Assembly (NCBI GenBank): GCA_041648175.1
Contig: JBAZPO010000009.1
Location: forward strand, 77,235-141,234
Direction: 5' to 3'
Length of the DNA: 64,000 nt
Origin: Desulfobaccales bacterium
GTDB lineage: Bacteria; Desulfobacterota; Desulfobaccia; Desulfobaccales; 0-14-0-80-60-11
Translations under genes and position numbers: made by a program
Shown here: positions 8,769 to 16,682 of the stretch, piece after piece
Position numbering within the stretch: the first letter of the stretch is position 1
Layout of the letters: every line of letters begins with the position of its first letter
Notes under the pieces: generated by a model
The model's database searches: none
Told to the model about the DNA's origin: nothing
Seen by the model: the letters and a program-made list of their open reading frames with translations, nothing else

Positions 8769-9857
8769 TTATCTCTCGTACCTATACGCTGCGGCGCAAG
8801 CGCCCTCATTGGAGACCATGCAAGGTCCCAGGGGTTGGACCGGGGTGCAGCGGGTTGCGAACAGGGGGCATTCCACCGGACGCAGCACGCCCCGCAGGAC
8901 CTCGCCGCAGCGGCAGGCCGAAGGGGGCGGGGGCGTAAGATTTTCCCATATTTTAGGAAACCGGGCTCGGGCGTCGAAGCGAGCGTAAGTTGAGCGAATC
9001 CCGGCGCCGCTGCCGCAAATGATTCCCAACCCCCGCCACTGGGCGTCTTCGGGTGCGAAGACCTCTGCCAGCAGCGCCTGAGCCCGGGGGTTGGCGGGGA
9101 CCTGGACCGCCCGGGTATAGACGTTGTCTACGATGGCCTGGCCCTGGTGCAGTTGCCGCAAAATCGACTCTATCCCCAGGAGCATGTCGATGGGCTCAAA
9201 GCCGGTGACCGCGCAAGGCAGGCCAAATTCGGCGGGAATAAAATCGTAGGCTTCGGCCCCGATAATGGTGGTAACATGCCCCGGACAAAGCAGCCCGGAG
9301 ACCCGCACCTCGCCGCTGGACAGCAACGCCTTAAGCGCCGCGGGCATGGTCTTGTGGACGCACCAGACGGAAAAATTGTCCAGGTCATAGTGCGCCGCGG
9401 TTTTTATGGCCAGGGCGGTGGCAGGCATGGTGGTCTCAAAGCCCACCCCGAAGAAGACCACATGGTTCTCAGGGGTTTGCCGGGCCAACTCCACCGCATC
9501 CAGAGGGGAGTAAACCACCCGCACGTCGGCCCCTTGGGCCCGCAGACCTTCCAGGGTGATGTTCGTGCCGGGGACCCGGAGCATGTCGCCGAAGGAGGCC
9601 AGGATTATATGCGGTTCGGTCCCCAGGGCCAGAAAGGCGTCCAGGTCTATTTGCGCGGTGACGCACACCGGGCAGCCGGGACCGGAAATCAGCTTAACAT
9701 CGGGAGGCAACAGCGTTTTCAGCCCGAAGCGGGCCGCAGCCATGGTATGGGTGCCGCAAACCTCCATGACCGTGGCGGGGCCTTCCGCCAAGTTCGCCAG
9801 GCGCCGGACGAGTTCCTGGACCAGGGCCTGGTCCCGAAACTCGTCAATAAACTTCAT
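8769..9857 (-). CDS. hypD: Hydrogenase maturation protein HypD
   Basis: HypD is the [4Fe-4S] scaffold on which, with HypC, the Fe(CN)2CO group of [NiFe] hydrogenase is assembled. The 362-residue product is full length. It carries the conserved CGTHT (about residue 34), the GPGCPVC thiol-redox motif (about 64-70), and C-terminal cysteines in CRCGEVL, VECPLF and TRCTP for the iron-sulfur cluster. The ATG at 9857 lies inside the end of hypC (14-base overlap), indicating translational coupling. The cluster order hypF-hypC-hypD-hypE on the minus strand is standard, but hypA and hypB are absent here and must lie elsewhere. Confidence 0.97.
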   Translation of the reverse strand: MKFIDEFRDQALVQELVRRLANLAEGPATVMEVCGTHTMAAARFGLKTLLPPDVKLISGPGCPVCVTAQIDLDAFLALGTEPHIILASFGDMLRVPGTNITLEGLRAQGADVRVVYSPLDAVELARQTPENHVVFFGVGFETTMPATALAIKTAAHYDLDNFSVWCVHKTMPAALKALLSSGEVRVSGLLCPGHVTTIIGAEAYDFIPAEFGLPCAVTGFEPIDMLLGIESILRQLHQGQAIVDNVYTRAVQVPANPRAQALLAEVFAPEDAQWRGLGIICGSGAGIRSTYARFDARARFPKIWENLTPPPPSACRCGEVLRGVLRPVECPLFATRCTPVQPLGPCMVSNEGACAAAYRYER

Positions 9858-10065
9858 CGACCAGGGTCCTGATCATGGAGAGGGTCTCCGCGGCATGCTC
9901 GGCATCCACCCGGGCAATGGCCAGTCCGGCGTGAATGAGCACGTAATCGCCTAACACCGCCTCGGGAAGCAGATCGAGGCGCACCTGGCGGGTCACCCCA
10001 TCCACTTCGGCTACGGCGATAGTCCCGTCGATTTCAATGAGTCGCATGGGAATGGCAATACACAT
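9844..10065 (-). CDS. hypC: Hydrogenase assembly chaperone HypC
   Basis: This is a 73-residue HypC/HybG/HupF family chaperone. The N-terminal MCIAIPMRL contains the essential Cys2, which binds the iron-ligand group and the hydrogenase large-subunit precursor. The EVDGVTRQVRLDLL and GDYVLIHAGLAI segments are typical of the OB-like barrel. It overlaps hypD by 14 bases, so HypC and HypD, which form a complex, are probably made in a coupled way. Upstream lies a 180-base gap to hypF that contains repeat elements. Confidence 0.96.
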   Translation of the reverse strand: MCIAIPMRLIEIDGTIAVAEVDGVTRQVRLDLLPEAVLGDYVLIHAGLAIARVDAEHAAETLSMIRTLVDEVY

Positions 10066-10123
10066 AATATTTCCTGTTTAACAGATTTTTCTCATTTTAC
10101 AAAGCTTAAGGTGTTTATAAGCT

Positions 10124-10291
10124 ATGGGGTAAAAGGGTAAAAGGGTAAAAGGGGAAATACCCGTGGTACAGGCTTTCCAGCCTGTATAGACGCGTGCTTT
10201 CGCCTCCGGCTAAATGAAGACTAATATTTTTAGTGGATGGCCAAGTCATTCCTTTTTCCCTCTTCGCCTTTTCGCCTTTTCCCCCTCTCTT
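10124..10291. repeat. Inverted repeat with homopurine and homopyrimidine arms, copy B
   Basis: A purine arm of GGGTAAAA repeats (10125-10157) pairs with a pyrimidine arm (10250-10291, CTTTTCGCC units). The pyrimidine arm overlaps the 3' end of hypF and encodes that protein's basic C-terminal tail. A CACAGG-type palindrome is nested inside. Confidence 0.7.
10162..10188. repeat. GGTRCAGGCTTTCCAGCCTGT palindromic repeat, copy 1
   Basis: An inverted repeat, ACAGGCT...AGCCTGT, lies in the hypF-hypC gap. Related copies occur at 42909, 48678, 59337 and 62704. Confidence 0.75.
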
Positions 10292-12564
10292 TGCGCGGCC
10301 ACGGCCACCTGGCCCAGGGCGATGGCGCCGTCGTTGGGCGGCGCCAGGGTGTGGGTCAGCACCTCAAAGCCCCGTTCTGCAAGGGTCTGGTGCAGCCGGC
10401 TAAAGAGCAAGGCGTTCTGCATCACCCCGCCGGACAGGGCCGCGAGGTTAAGCCCGGTCCGCTCCCGAACCAGGTCGCAGGCGTCGGCCAGGAGCCGCAC
10501 CAGGGAATTATGGAAACGGCCCGCAATGGCGGCGGTGGCAACGCCGGCCAGGTAGTCCGTCACCGCACCGCCGAAGATGGCATGAGTATCCAGGACCAGG
10601 ACATCACCTTGAGCACGAACGGCCGCGGGGTAGAAGCCGTCTTCGTTTTCATCCGCGGCCATTTCCAGTTCCATGGCGGGTTGGCCTTCGTAGGTCCGGG
10701 TGCGGCAGACGTTCAGGGCCCCGGCCAGCGCGTCAAAGAGGCGTCCGGCGCTGGTGGTGAGGGGTGAATTGAGCCCCTCGGCCAGTTGGCGGTGCAGAAT
10801 ACGGGCTTCCAAGGGAACGAAATCTATCCCTAGCTGCCCGGCCTGACTTAAAAAGTCGTCGCCATGGAGGGCATACAGGTAGGCTGCAGCCATGCGCTTG
10901 GGGTCTTTGACCGCGGCTTCCCCACCCGGCAGGCGCACGCGCGCGAGATGACCGGCCCGGGTAAAATCGGCCAGATCCGCCACCAGGAGTTCGCCACCCC
11001 ACACGGTGTCGTCTTCGCCGTAGCCCGTGCCGTCCAGGGCGATGCCGATACATTTGTCGGTGCGGCGGTTTTCCGCGAGACACGCGGCGATATGGGCGTG
11101 ATGGTGCTGCACCCCGATAAGCCGCACCCCGGTCAGCCCTTTAGCATAACGGGTACTGAGATAATGCGGGTGCAGATCGTGCGCCACGATCACCGGGTCC
11201 TGGCGGCACAGGGCCTTAAAATGGGTGATGGCCCGCTGGTAATAGTCGAAGGTCTCCACGCTGTCCAGGTCGCCGATATGCTGACTGAGCAACGCCACTC
11301 CCTGAGCGGCCACGCAGAAAGTATTCTTTTGTTCAGCCCCTACCCCCAAAATCGGTTCTGAGTCAAGGGGCAGATAAATAGGGTCCGGGACAAAACCCCG
11401 GGCCCGCCGCAGATAAATGGCGGCGCCGCCGACCACGGGCCGGACCACGGAGTCATCACATGGCACCTGGATGTCCCGGTTATGCATCAGAAAGGCGTCG
11501 GCCATCCCCTTTAGTTTGCTGCGGGCCTCATCATTACCATAAACCAGGGGCTCTTCGCTCAAGTTGCCGCTGGTCATCACCAGAGCGGGGGCATGCTCCA
11601 TGAGCAAAAAATGCAGGGGCGTGTAGGGCAGCATAAGCCCCAGGTACTTATGGTTCGGGGCCACGTGGCGCGAGATGCCGCTTTGGTCCCGCCGGCGGAC
11701 CAAGACGATGGGGCGCTCCCGGGAGATCAACCGGACCCGTTCCGCCTCGCCTAAATGGCACAGGCGCTGAGCCTCAGTCAAATCCCGGACCATGAGGGCA
11801 AAGGGTTTGGCCACCCGGCCCTTGCGTGCCCTTAAGCTTTGGACGGCCGCGTCAACGCTAGCGTCGGCCGCCAGGTGAAAGCCCCCCAGCCCCTTGACGG
11901 CCACAATCTTGCCATCTTTGAGCAGCCGGGCCGCGGCGAGGATAGCTTCCTCATCCAGGCGCTTCTCACCCTGTTCCAGCCAGACCAGGGGGCCGCAAAG
12001 GGGGCAGGCGGTGGGTTCGGCATGAAAGCGCCGGTCCTCGGGGTCCTCATATTCCGCCCGGCATTGGGGGCACAGTTCAAAGGCCGCCATAGTGGTGTGG
12101 GGGCGGTCATAGGGCACTTCCCGGATGATGGTGAACCGGGGGCCGCAGTTGGTGCAGTTGGTAAAAGGATACTGATAACGGCGGTTTAAGGGGTCGGTGA
12201 TGTCGTTCAGACAGTCGTCGCAGGTAGCCACGTCCGCGGGGATCAGGGCCTGGGTAGCTTTAAGGTGCCGGCTCTCCCGGATGGTAAAGCCTTGGCTCCC
12301 TTGAGGCGGCGTGGCCTGGCTCACCACCGCCTCGATACGGGCCAGGGCCGGGGCCTGGTGTTGCAGTTCGCCGATAAACGTGGCCACCGCCGCGGGGGAG
12401 CCTTCGACTTCGATTTCCACGCAAAGGGACGTATTGCACACCCAACCGGCCAGGTGATGCCGCCGGGCCAGCCGGTAGATAAAGGGCCGAAACCCGACGC
12501 CTTGCACCACGCCGGTGACCTGTAGCCGTTTGCGGGCCAGATTCTCGGAAATCGCCATGAACAT
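10246..12564 (-). CDS. hypF: Carbamoyltransferase HypF
   Basis: HypF converts carbamoyl phosphate and ATP to carbamoyl-AMP and passes the carbamoyl group to the HypE C-terminal cysteine, the first step of CN ligand synthesis. The 772-residue product has all domains in order. These are acylphosphatase (residues 12-98, GVVQGVGFRPFIYRLA), two zinc-finger pairs (CDDC...CTNC at about 115-140 and CPQC...CPLC at about 165-190), a YrdC-like domain (about 205-390) and a Kae1-like domain with the metal-binding HHHAHIAACLAE. The last 15 residues are lysine/arginine-rich and come from an intergenic repeat, so they are unlikely to be functional. An alternative start two codons downstream (12558) is possible. 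Confidence 0.97.
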   Translation of the reverse strand: MFMAISENLARKRLQVTGVVQGVGFRPFIYRLARRHHLAGWVCNTSLCVEIEVEGSPAAVATFIGELQHQAPALARIEAVVSQATPPQGSQGFTIRESRHLKATQALIPADVATCDDCLNDITDPLNRRYQYPFTNCTNCGPRFTIIREVPYDRPHTTMAAFELCPQCRAEYEDPEDRRFHAEPTACPLCGPLVWLEQGEKRLDEEAILAAARLLKDGKIVAVKGLGGFHLAADASVDAAVQSLRARKGRVAKPFALMVRDLTEAQRLCHLGEAERVRLISRERPIVLVRRRDQSGISRHVAPNHKYLGLMLPYTPLHFLLMEHAPALVMTSGNLSEEPLVYGNDEARSKLKGMADAFLMHNRDIQVPCDDSVVRPVVGGAAIYLRRARGFVPDPIYLPLDSEPILGVGAEQKNTFCVAAQGVALLSQHIGDLDSVETFDYYQRAITHFKALCRQDPVIVAHDLHPHYLSTRYAKGLTGVRLIGVQHHHAHIAACLAENRRTDKCIGIALDGTGYGEDDTVWGGELLVADLADFTRAGHLARVRLPGGEAAVKDPKRMAAAYLYALHGDDFLSQAGQLGIDFVPLEARILHRQLAEGLNSPLTTSAGRLFDALAGALNVCRTRTYEGQPAMELEMAADENEDGFYPAAVRAQGDVLVLDTHAIFGGAVTDYLAGVATAAIAGRFHNSLVRLLADACDLVRERTGLNLAALSGGVMQNALLFSRLHQTLAERGFEVLTHTLAPPNDGAIALGQVAVAAQREGEKAKRRRGKKE

Positions 12565-12983
12565 CTTTGTCTCGGGGCTGAAAAACTCCCGGATTTACGT
12601 ATAGATAATAAAAGTATAACAAAATATTGCGATGATCCCCAGGAGCAAATTGCCGCCGCGAGACGAGAAGATCAATGCGGCGAAAGCGCTATTACGGATC
12701 ACCACAGAGACGTTATGCTTGACTAAGTTGCTTTGACAAAAGCTATTATAATTAAAGAAAAAAGTATATTAATCATTGTAACTGTGGTATCGATAAACAA
12801 TAGTAGCATTGGTTCAGCTCAGTTTTTCCCTGGTTACGGCTCGTCTTCAGGCGCGCCATTCACCGCACCACGGCCTTGGATGGCTCGGCTGCCCTCAAGC
12901 GTTCTAGCCGATATTGAACTTGGTGAAAAACTGAAAATATAGAAAAAATTATGATAAAATATCCCGAAATGGTTCATTATTAA
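12565..12983. other. Intergenic stretch without a recognised gene
   Basis: This AT-richer DNA lies between the divergent hypF and the signalling cluster. It should hold the hypF promoter. A frame at 12733-12942 (69 codons) has no recognisable motif and no good ribosome site, so I do not call it. Confidence 0.5.
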
Positions 12984-13127
12984 GGCGTCTTGGGGTGCCG
13001 GAATCGGTCTCCGACGGGCGGTGAGGTCAACAGCTACATGGTCAAGCCGGTGGATTTTGACAAGTATTTTCAGGTAGTGGAGGAATTAGGCCTCTACTGG
13101 CTCCTCCTGAACAAAGTCCCCAACTGA
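12984..13127 (+). pseudogene. C-terminal remnant of a CheY-like response regulator
   Basis: The open frame after a TAA at 12981 encodes about 47 residues ending in NSYMVKPVDFDKYFQ and then LGLYWLLLNKVPN before a TGA at 13125. This is the typical end of Rcp1-like receiver proteins: the conserved Lys-Pro of strand 5 and the YWLLLN tail are visible. The first two thirds of a receiver, including the phosphoacceptor aspartate, are missing. Such regulators normally sit just before kinases like the one at 13149, so this appears to be the decayed partner. Confidence 0.7.
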
Positions 13128-13148
13128 GACCACTTAGGTCATTTTTCT

Positions 13149-15050
13149 ATGGAAGCGGCTGATCTGCGCAAAGACTCAGAGTGCAGTACGGGGTCCCTGC
13201 GTATTTTAATTCTCGAAGATATGGCTAGCGACGCCGAACTCATGACCTATGAGTTGCGGCAAGCCAGGATCGATTTTTCTTATCGGCGCGTCACGGACCG
13301 GGAACAATTTCTCGCCGCCCTGGACGAAGAAAAGCCGGATGTGATCCTTTCCGACTTCCACCTGCCGGGGTTTGATGGCCTGGAAGCCCTGGCCCTGGCC
13401 CAGGCCAGGTACCCCGAAGTACCCTTCATCTTTGTCTCTGGAGCCATGGGTGAGGAAGTCGCCATCGAATCCTTGAAGCGCGGGGCCACCGACTACGTTC
13501 TCAAAGACCGCCTCTCCCGGTTGGGGCCTGCGGTCCAACGGGCCCTGCGGGAGGCCGAGGAGCGCCTGGAGCGTCGCCAGGCCCAGGCCGCGCTGCGAGA
13601 CAGCGAGGCACAATTTCGCCTCCTCCTCAAGAACATCCCGGCCGTGGTGTATAAAGGCTACCTCGATTATGCGGTGGATTTTGTCGATGGGAAAGTGGAG
13701 GAAATCACCGGTTATTCCAAGAACAACTTCGATTCCCGGAAAGTGAGGTGGTCGGACGTCTTGCTCCAAGAAGACCTGCCGGGATTTAAAGAGGCCTTCC
13801 GGGAAGGACTGAAGGGTTCCAAGTCCTACATCCGGGAATACCGGGTCAAAAGAAAAGACGGAGAGGTCATCTGGATCCAGGATCGGGGCCAAATCTTTTG
13901 TGGTCCGGATGGCGGGGTGGATTACATACACGGCGTGTTCTTTGACGTCACCGAACGCCGGCAGGTTCAAGAAGCCTTGAGGGAGAGCGAAAATCGCTTC
14001 GCTTCCTTTATGCGCTACCTCCCCGGCATCGCCTTTATGCGTGACATCCAAGGGCGTTATCTCTATGTCAATGAAACCTGGGAGAAGGTTCGGCAGCGCC
14101 AACTTCAATCCGTGGTTGGGAAAGTCTTCAATGAGGTGTGGCCGGCCGAAAAGGTCGCACAATTAAATGAAGGCGACCGGCGCGTTCTCACCCGGGGCGA
14201 GCCGGTGCAGAATATCGAAGAGATTTCTCAGGATGACGGCGCCCATATCTGGCTGGTCAATAAATTTCCCATTCTGGACAAAGACGGCAAACCCATTATC
14301 ATCGGCGCGGTGGGCATAGACATTACTCGGCGGCGGCGAGCCGAAGAAGCCCTGTGGGACTCGGAGCAGCGGCTGCGCTTCCTCACCTCCCAACTCCTCA
14401 CCGCCCAGGAGCGGGAACGGAAACGGATTTCCATGGAGCTGCACGACGAGTTGGGCCAGAGCCTGGCGGTCTTGAAGCTGCAAATCCGGGCCATTGAACG
14501 TGGCCTGGATGAAGGTCAGCTGGACTTAAGGGTGGAGTGTCGGGAATTGCTTGAATACCTGGACGGAGTGATTGACAATGTTCGACGCCTGTCCCGGGAT
14601 CTGAGCCCCGCCATCCTGGAGGACCTGGGCCTGCAGTCGGCCCTGAAGTACTTGATAAACGGGGTCAGCAAGCATTATACGGTCTCCCATTCCTTTGAAG
14701 TTGAGGATTTGGACCAGCTCTTCACCTCTGACGCCCAAATCATTATTTATCGCATCTTTCAGGAATGCTTGACCAACATCTCGAAGCATGCCGACGCCAG
14801 CCAAGTCTCCATTGCGATACGCAAAAAAGACGACTTGGTTTCCATTGTCTTGGAAGACAACGGCGCGGGGTTCGATCCGCGCCAAATTTCGGCCCGCCGG
14901 GTCGCCGGTCGAGGTCTGGGACTGGCCGCTCTCAACGAACGGGCCCGGATGTTGGGCGGGACTCTGGATATCCGGAGCCAGCCCGGGACCGGCACCAAGG
15001 TGACCTGTATTATTCCCATCGGTCATCCTTATGAGTCGATTGACCGTTGA
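13149..15050 (+). CDS. Receiver-PAS-PAS-histidine kinase, NarL/UhpB type
   Basis: This is a 633-residue cytoplasmic sensor without membrane segments. It has an N-terminal receiver (about 17-130) with acidic residues E23/D24, phosphoacceptor D69 and K118. Two PAS domains follow (about 150-270 and 275-395). Then come a HisKA_3 dimerisation domain with phosphorylatable H431 in MELHDELGQSL and an HATPase_c domain (DNGAGFD, GRGLGLAALNERARMLGG). HisKA_3 kinases signal to NarL/LuxR-type regulators, and such a regulator follows at 15151, so the two are a likely pair. The N-terminal receiver suggests input from another kinase. What the PAS domains sense cannot be told. Confidence 0.93.
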   Translation: MEAADLRKDSECSTGSLRILILEDMASDAELMTYELRQARIDFSYRRVTDREQFLAALDEEKPDVILSDFHLPGFDGLEALALAQARYPEVPFIFVSGAMGEEVAIESLKRGATDYVLKDRLSRLGPAVQRALREAEERLERRQAQAALRDSEAQFRLLLKNIPAVVYKGYLDYAVDFVDGKVEEITGYSKNNFDSRKVRWSDVLLQEDLPGFKEAFREGLKGSKSYIREYRVKRKDGEVIWIQDRGQIFCGPDGGVDYIHGVFFDVTERRQVQEALRESENRFASFMRYLPGIAFMRDIQGRYLYVNETWEKVRQRQLQSVVGKVFNEVWPAEKVAQLNEGDRRVLTRGEPVQNIEEISQDDGAHIWLVNKFPILDKDGKPIIIGAVGIDITRRRRAEEALWDSEQRLRFLTSQLLTAQERERKRISMELHDELGQSLAVLKLQIRAIERGLDEGQLDLRVECRELLEYLDGVIDNVRRLSRDLSPAILEDLGLQSALKYLINGVSKHYTVSHSFEVEDLDQLFTSDAQIIIYRIFQECLTNISKHADASQVSIAIRKKDDLVSIVLEDNGAGFDPRQISARRVAGRGLGLAALNERARMLGGTLDIRSQPGTGTKVTCIIPIGHPYESIDR

Positions 15051-15150
15051 GAGCGGGTTTCCGGCTTACAGAAAACAGCAAACCGTAGCCCAGGCTTGGA
15101 GATATTTTCTGGCCCTTTTGCCGATCGCTGCATAATAACGGAGGCACATA

Positions 15151-15822
15151 ATGGACAGCCCTTTCAAGATCTTGTTGGCCGATGACCATGTGATGTTTCG
15201 CCGGGGCGTCCGAAGAATTATTCAAGGATTAGACAATGTGGAGGTAGTTGGAGAAGCCAGTGACGGCCTCGAACTCCTGCGACTTTTGAAGGATCTCGAC
15301 CCCAATTTGGTGATTATGGATATTTCCATGCCCAACCTCCGCGGCTTGGAAGCCACCCGGGAGATCAAAAGTGTCGATTCCCGGGTCAAGGTTTTGATCC
15401 TGACCATGCACAAAGACCGGGAATACCTGTATCATGCCCTGACTGCAGGCGCGGAAGGGTATTTGCTCAAGGAAGATGCCGATGGCGAACTGATCTCCGC
15501 CATCGAAACCCTGCGCAAGGGCGGCACCTTTATATCCTCATTGCTTTCGGCCCAAATGGCCGATATCTTTGTGGATAAGTTCCGGCCCGGCGGCGAGTCC
15601 TTGACCGCCCCGGAAGAACCTCTCACCGTCAGGGAACGGGAGATCATCAAGCTCATCGCCGAAGGCAAATCTAGCAAGGAGATCGGCCAACTCCTCTTTA
15701 TCAGCAGCCGGACGGTCCAGCATCACCGCGCCAACATCATGAGAAAATTGAACCTCAAGAAAACCGCAGACCTGGTGATGTACGCCATCCAGAAAGGTTA
15801 CGTTACAGCCCAAGACCTGTGA
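15151..15822 (+). CDS. NarL/LuxR-type DNA-binding response regulator
   Basis: The product is 223 residues with an intact receiver: acidic pair D11/D12, phosphoacceptor D57 in LVIMDISMPN, Thr in LILTMH and Lys in LLKED. A C-terminal LuxR helix-turn-helix (about 155-215, LTVREREIIKLIAEGKSSKE) follows. The ATG has a strong GGAGG site. It lies 100 bases after the HisKA_3 kinase and is its probable phosphorylation partner and transcriptional output. Target genes are unknown. Confidence 0.95.
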   Translation: MDSPFKILLADDHVMFRRGVRRIIQGLDNVEVVGEASDGLELLRLLKDLDPNLVIMDISMPNLRGLEATREIKSVDSRVKVLILTMHKDREYLYHALTAGAEGYLLKEDADGELISAIETLRKGGTFISSLLSAQMADIFVDKFRPGGESLTAPEEPLTVREREIIKLIAEGKSSKEIGQLLFISSRTVQHHRANIMRKLNLKKTADLVMYAIQKGYVTAQDL

Positions 15823-15945
15823 CGGCTTGCGGCAACTGCTGCAATTCGTTTTTCTTCATTCCTCAACCGCTTCGACCGCATTCCCCAGGAAAATAATTCC
15901 ATCTTGAAGTATCCTGTCGGGGCGGATCTGGGTATTGTTGACCAA

Positions 15946-15967
15946 CTATAGGTAATTTTACCTATAG
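15946..15967. promoter_or_regulatory. Perfect 10-bp inverted repeat upstream of receiver gene
   Basis: CTATAGGTAA, a TT spacer, then TTACCTATAG forms a perfect inverted repeat 60 bases before the ATG at 16028. The same core (TTACCTA...TAGGTAA) recurs at 16541-16562 before the next gene. The pair may be operators for a dimeric regulator. This is inference from symmetry and position. Confidence 0.5.
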
Positions 15968-16027
15968 GCAAATGGGCAGTAGTGCCAATTCCTTTCCGCC
16001 GTCTTCTCCATTACACTGGGAACCAAG

Positions 16028-16534
16028 ATGGTATCCAGCGTGAATGTCAATCTTCCTACTGAGGCGAACCCCATAGAGGGCCATTACCCCATCATTTTGG
16101 CCGACGCCCATGCGCGGTTCCGCCGCGCAATGCGAAAAATTCTCGAAGAACATCCTGGCCTCAAGGTCTCGGGGGAAGCCGGCAATCGTTACGAGTTGTT
16201 CGATCTCTTAAAACAATCGCCCCCGGCCCTGGTGATCCTCGATGTATCTATGCCCGATCTTCGGGCCCGGGAAGGAATTCGACTCATCAAATTGCACTAT
16301 CCCGAGGTGAAGGTCTTGATCATGGTCCTGGAACTGGAACCGGAATATTTATTTCAAGGATTGGCGACCGGAGCCGCCGGGGTTCTCCCGAAACAATATG
16401 TGGCGGGACAAATCTTCCTGGCCATTGCCGCCGTCCGTCGGGGCGAAGTCTATATCCCCCCCCGGTTCTGGGGTGATGCCCAACCTTTGGCGAAGACGGT
16501 CACGGTGAATGAGACATTTGTTGAGCCCGCCTAG
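16028..16534 (+). CDS. Stand-alone receiver-domain protein, NarL-like, degenerate
   Basis: This 168-residue protein resembles the receiver half of the regulator at 15151 (ILADAHARFRRAMRKIL versus LLADDHVMFRRGVRRII) but stops before any helix-turn-helix. The phosphoacceptor D72 is kept (LVILDVSMPD), as is the lysine in LPKQ. However, one of the two metal-binding acidic residues is alanine (D26-A27), and the conserved Thr is replaced by Val (LIMVLE). It may phosphorylate poorly or act as a protein-binding decoy. Inverted repeats flank it on both sides. It probably arose by duplication of the neighbouring regulator. Confidence 0.85.
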   Translation: MVSSVNVNLPTEANPIEGHYPIILADAHARFRRAMRKILEEHPGLKVSGEAGNRYELFDLLKQSPPALVILDVSMPDLRAREGIRLIKLHYPEVKVLIMVLELEPEYLFQGLATGAAGVLPKQYVAGQIFLAIAAVRRGEVYIPPRFWGDAQPLAKTVTVNETFVEPA

Positions 16535-16540
16535 GCATTT

Positions 16541-16562
16541 TTACCTAACGGCAAATAGGTAA
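16541..16562. promoter_or_regulatory. TTACCTA / TAGGTAA inverted repeat
   Basis: TTACCTA, an 8-base spacer (ACGGCAAA) and TAGGTAA lie just after the receiver gene and about 120 bases before the kinase ATG at 16683. The site shares its half-sites and the following GGCAAAT motif with the palindrome at 15946, suggesting a common binding protein. Confidence 0.45.
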
Positions 16563-16682
16563 TTTGGCGGATTGATTTCAATACAAGAAAATGTGTTAAA
16601 TAGCATCATGCTTAATCTGGTTCCCTCGTCCTCTATGCAGACATCTTCCGTCCACCTCAGTAGGCAGACAAGGAGCAGACCG

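Noticed and set aside
12733..12942. 69-codon plus-strand frame
   Set aside because: No ribosome site and no protein-like pattern in the second half. It is left as noncoding.
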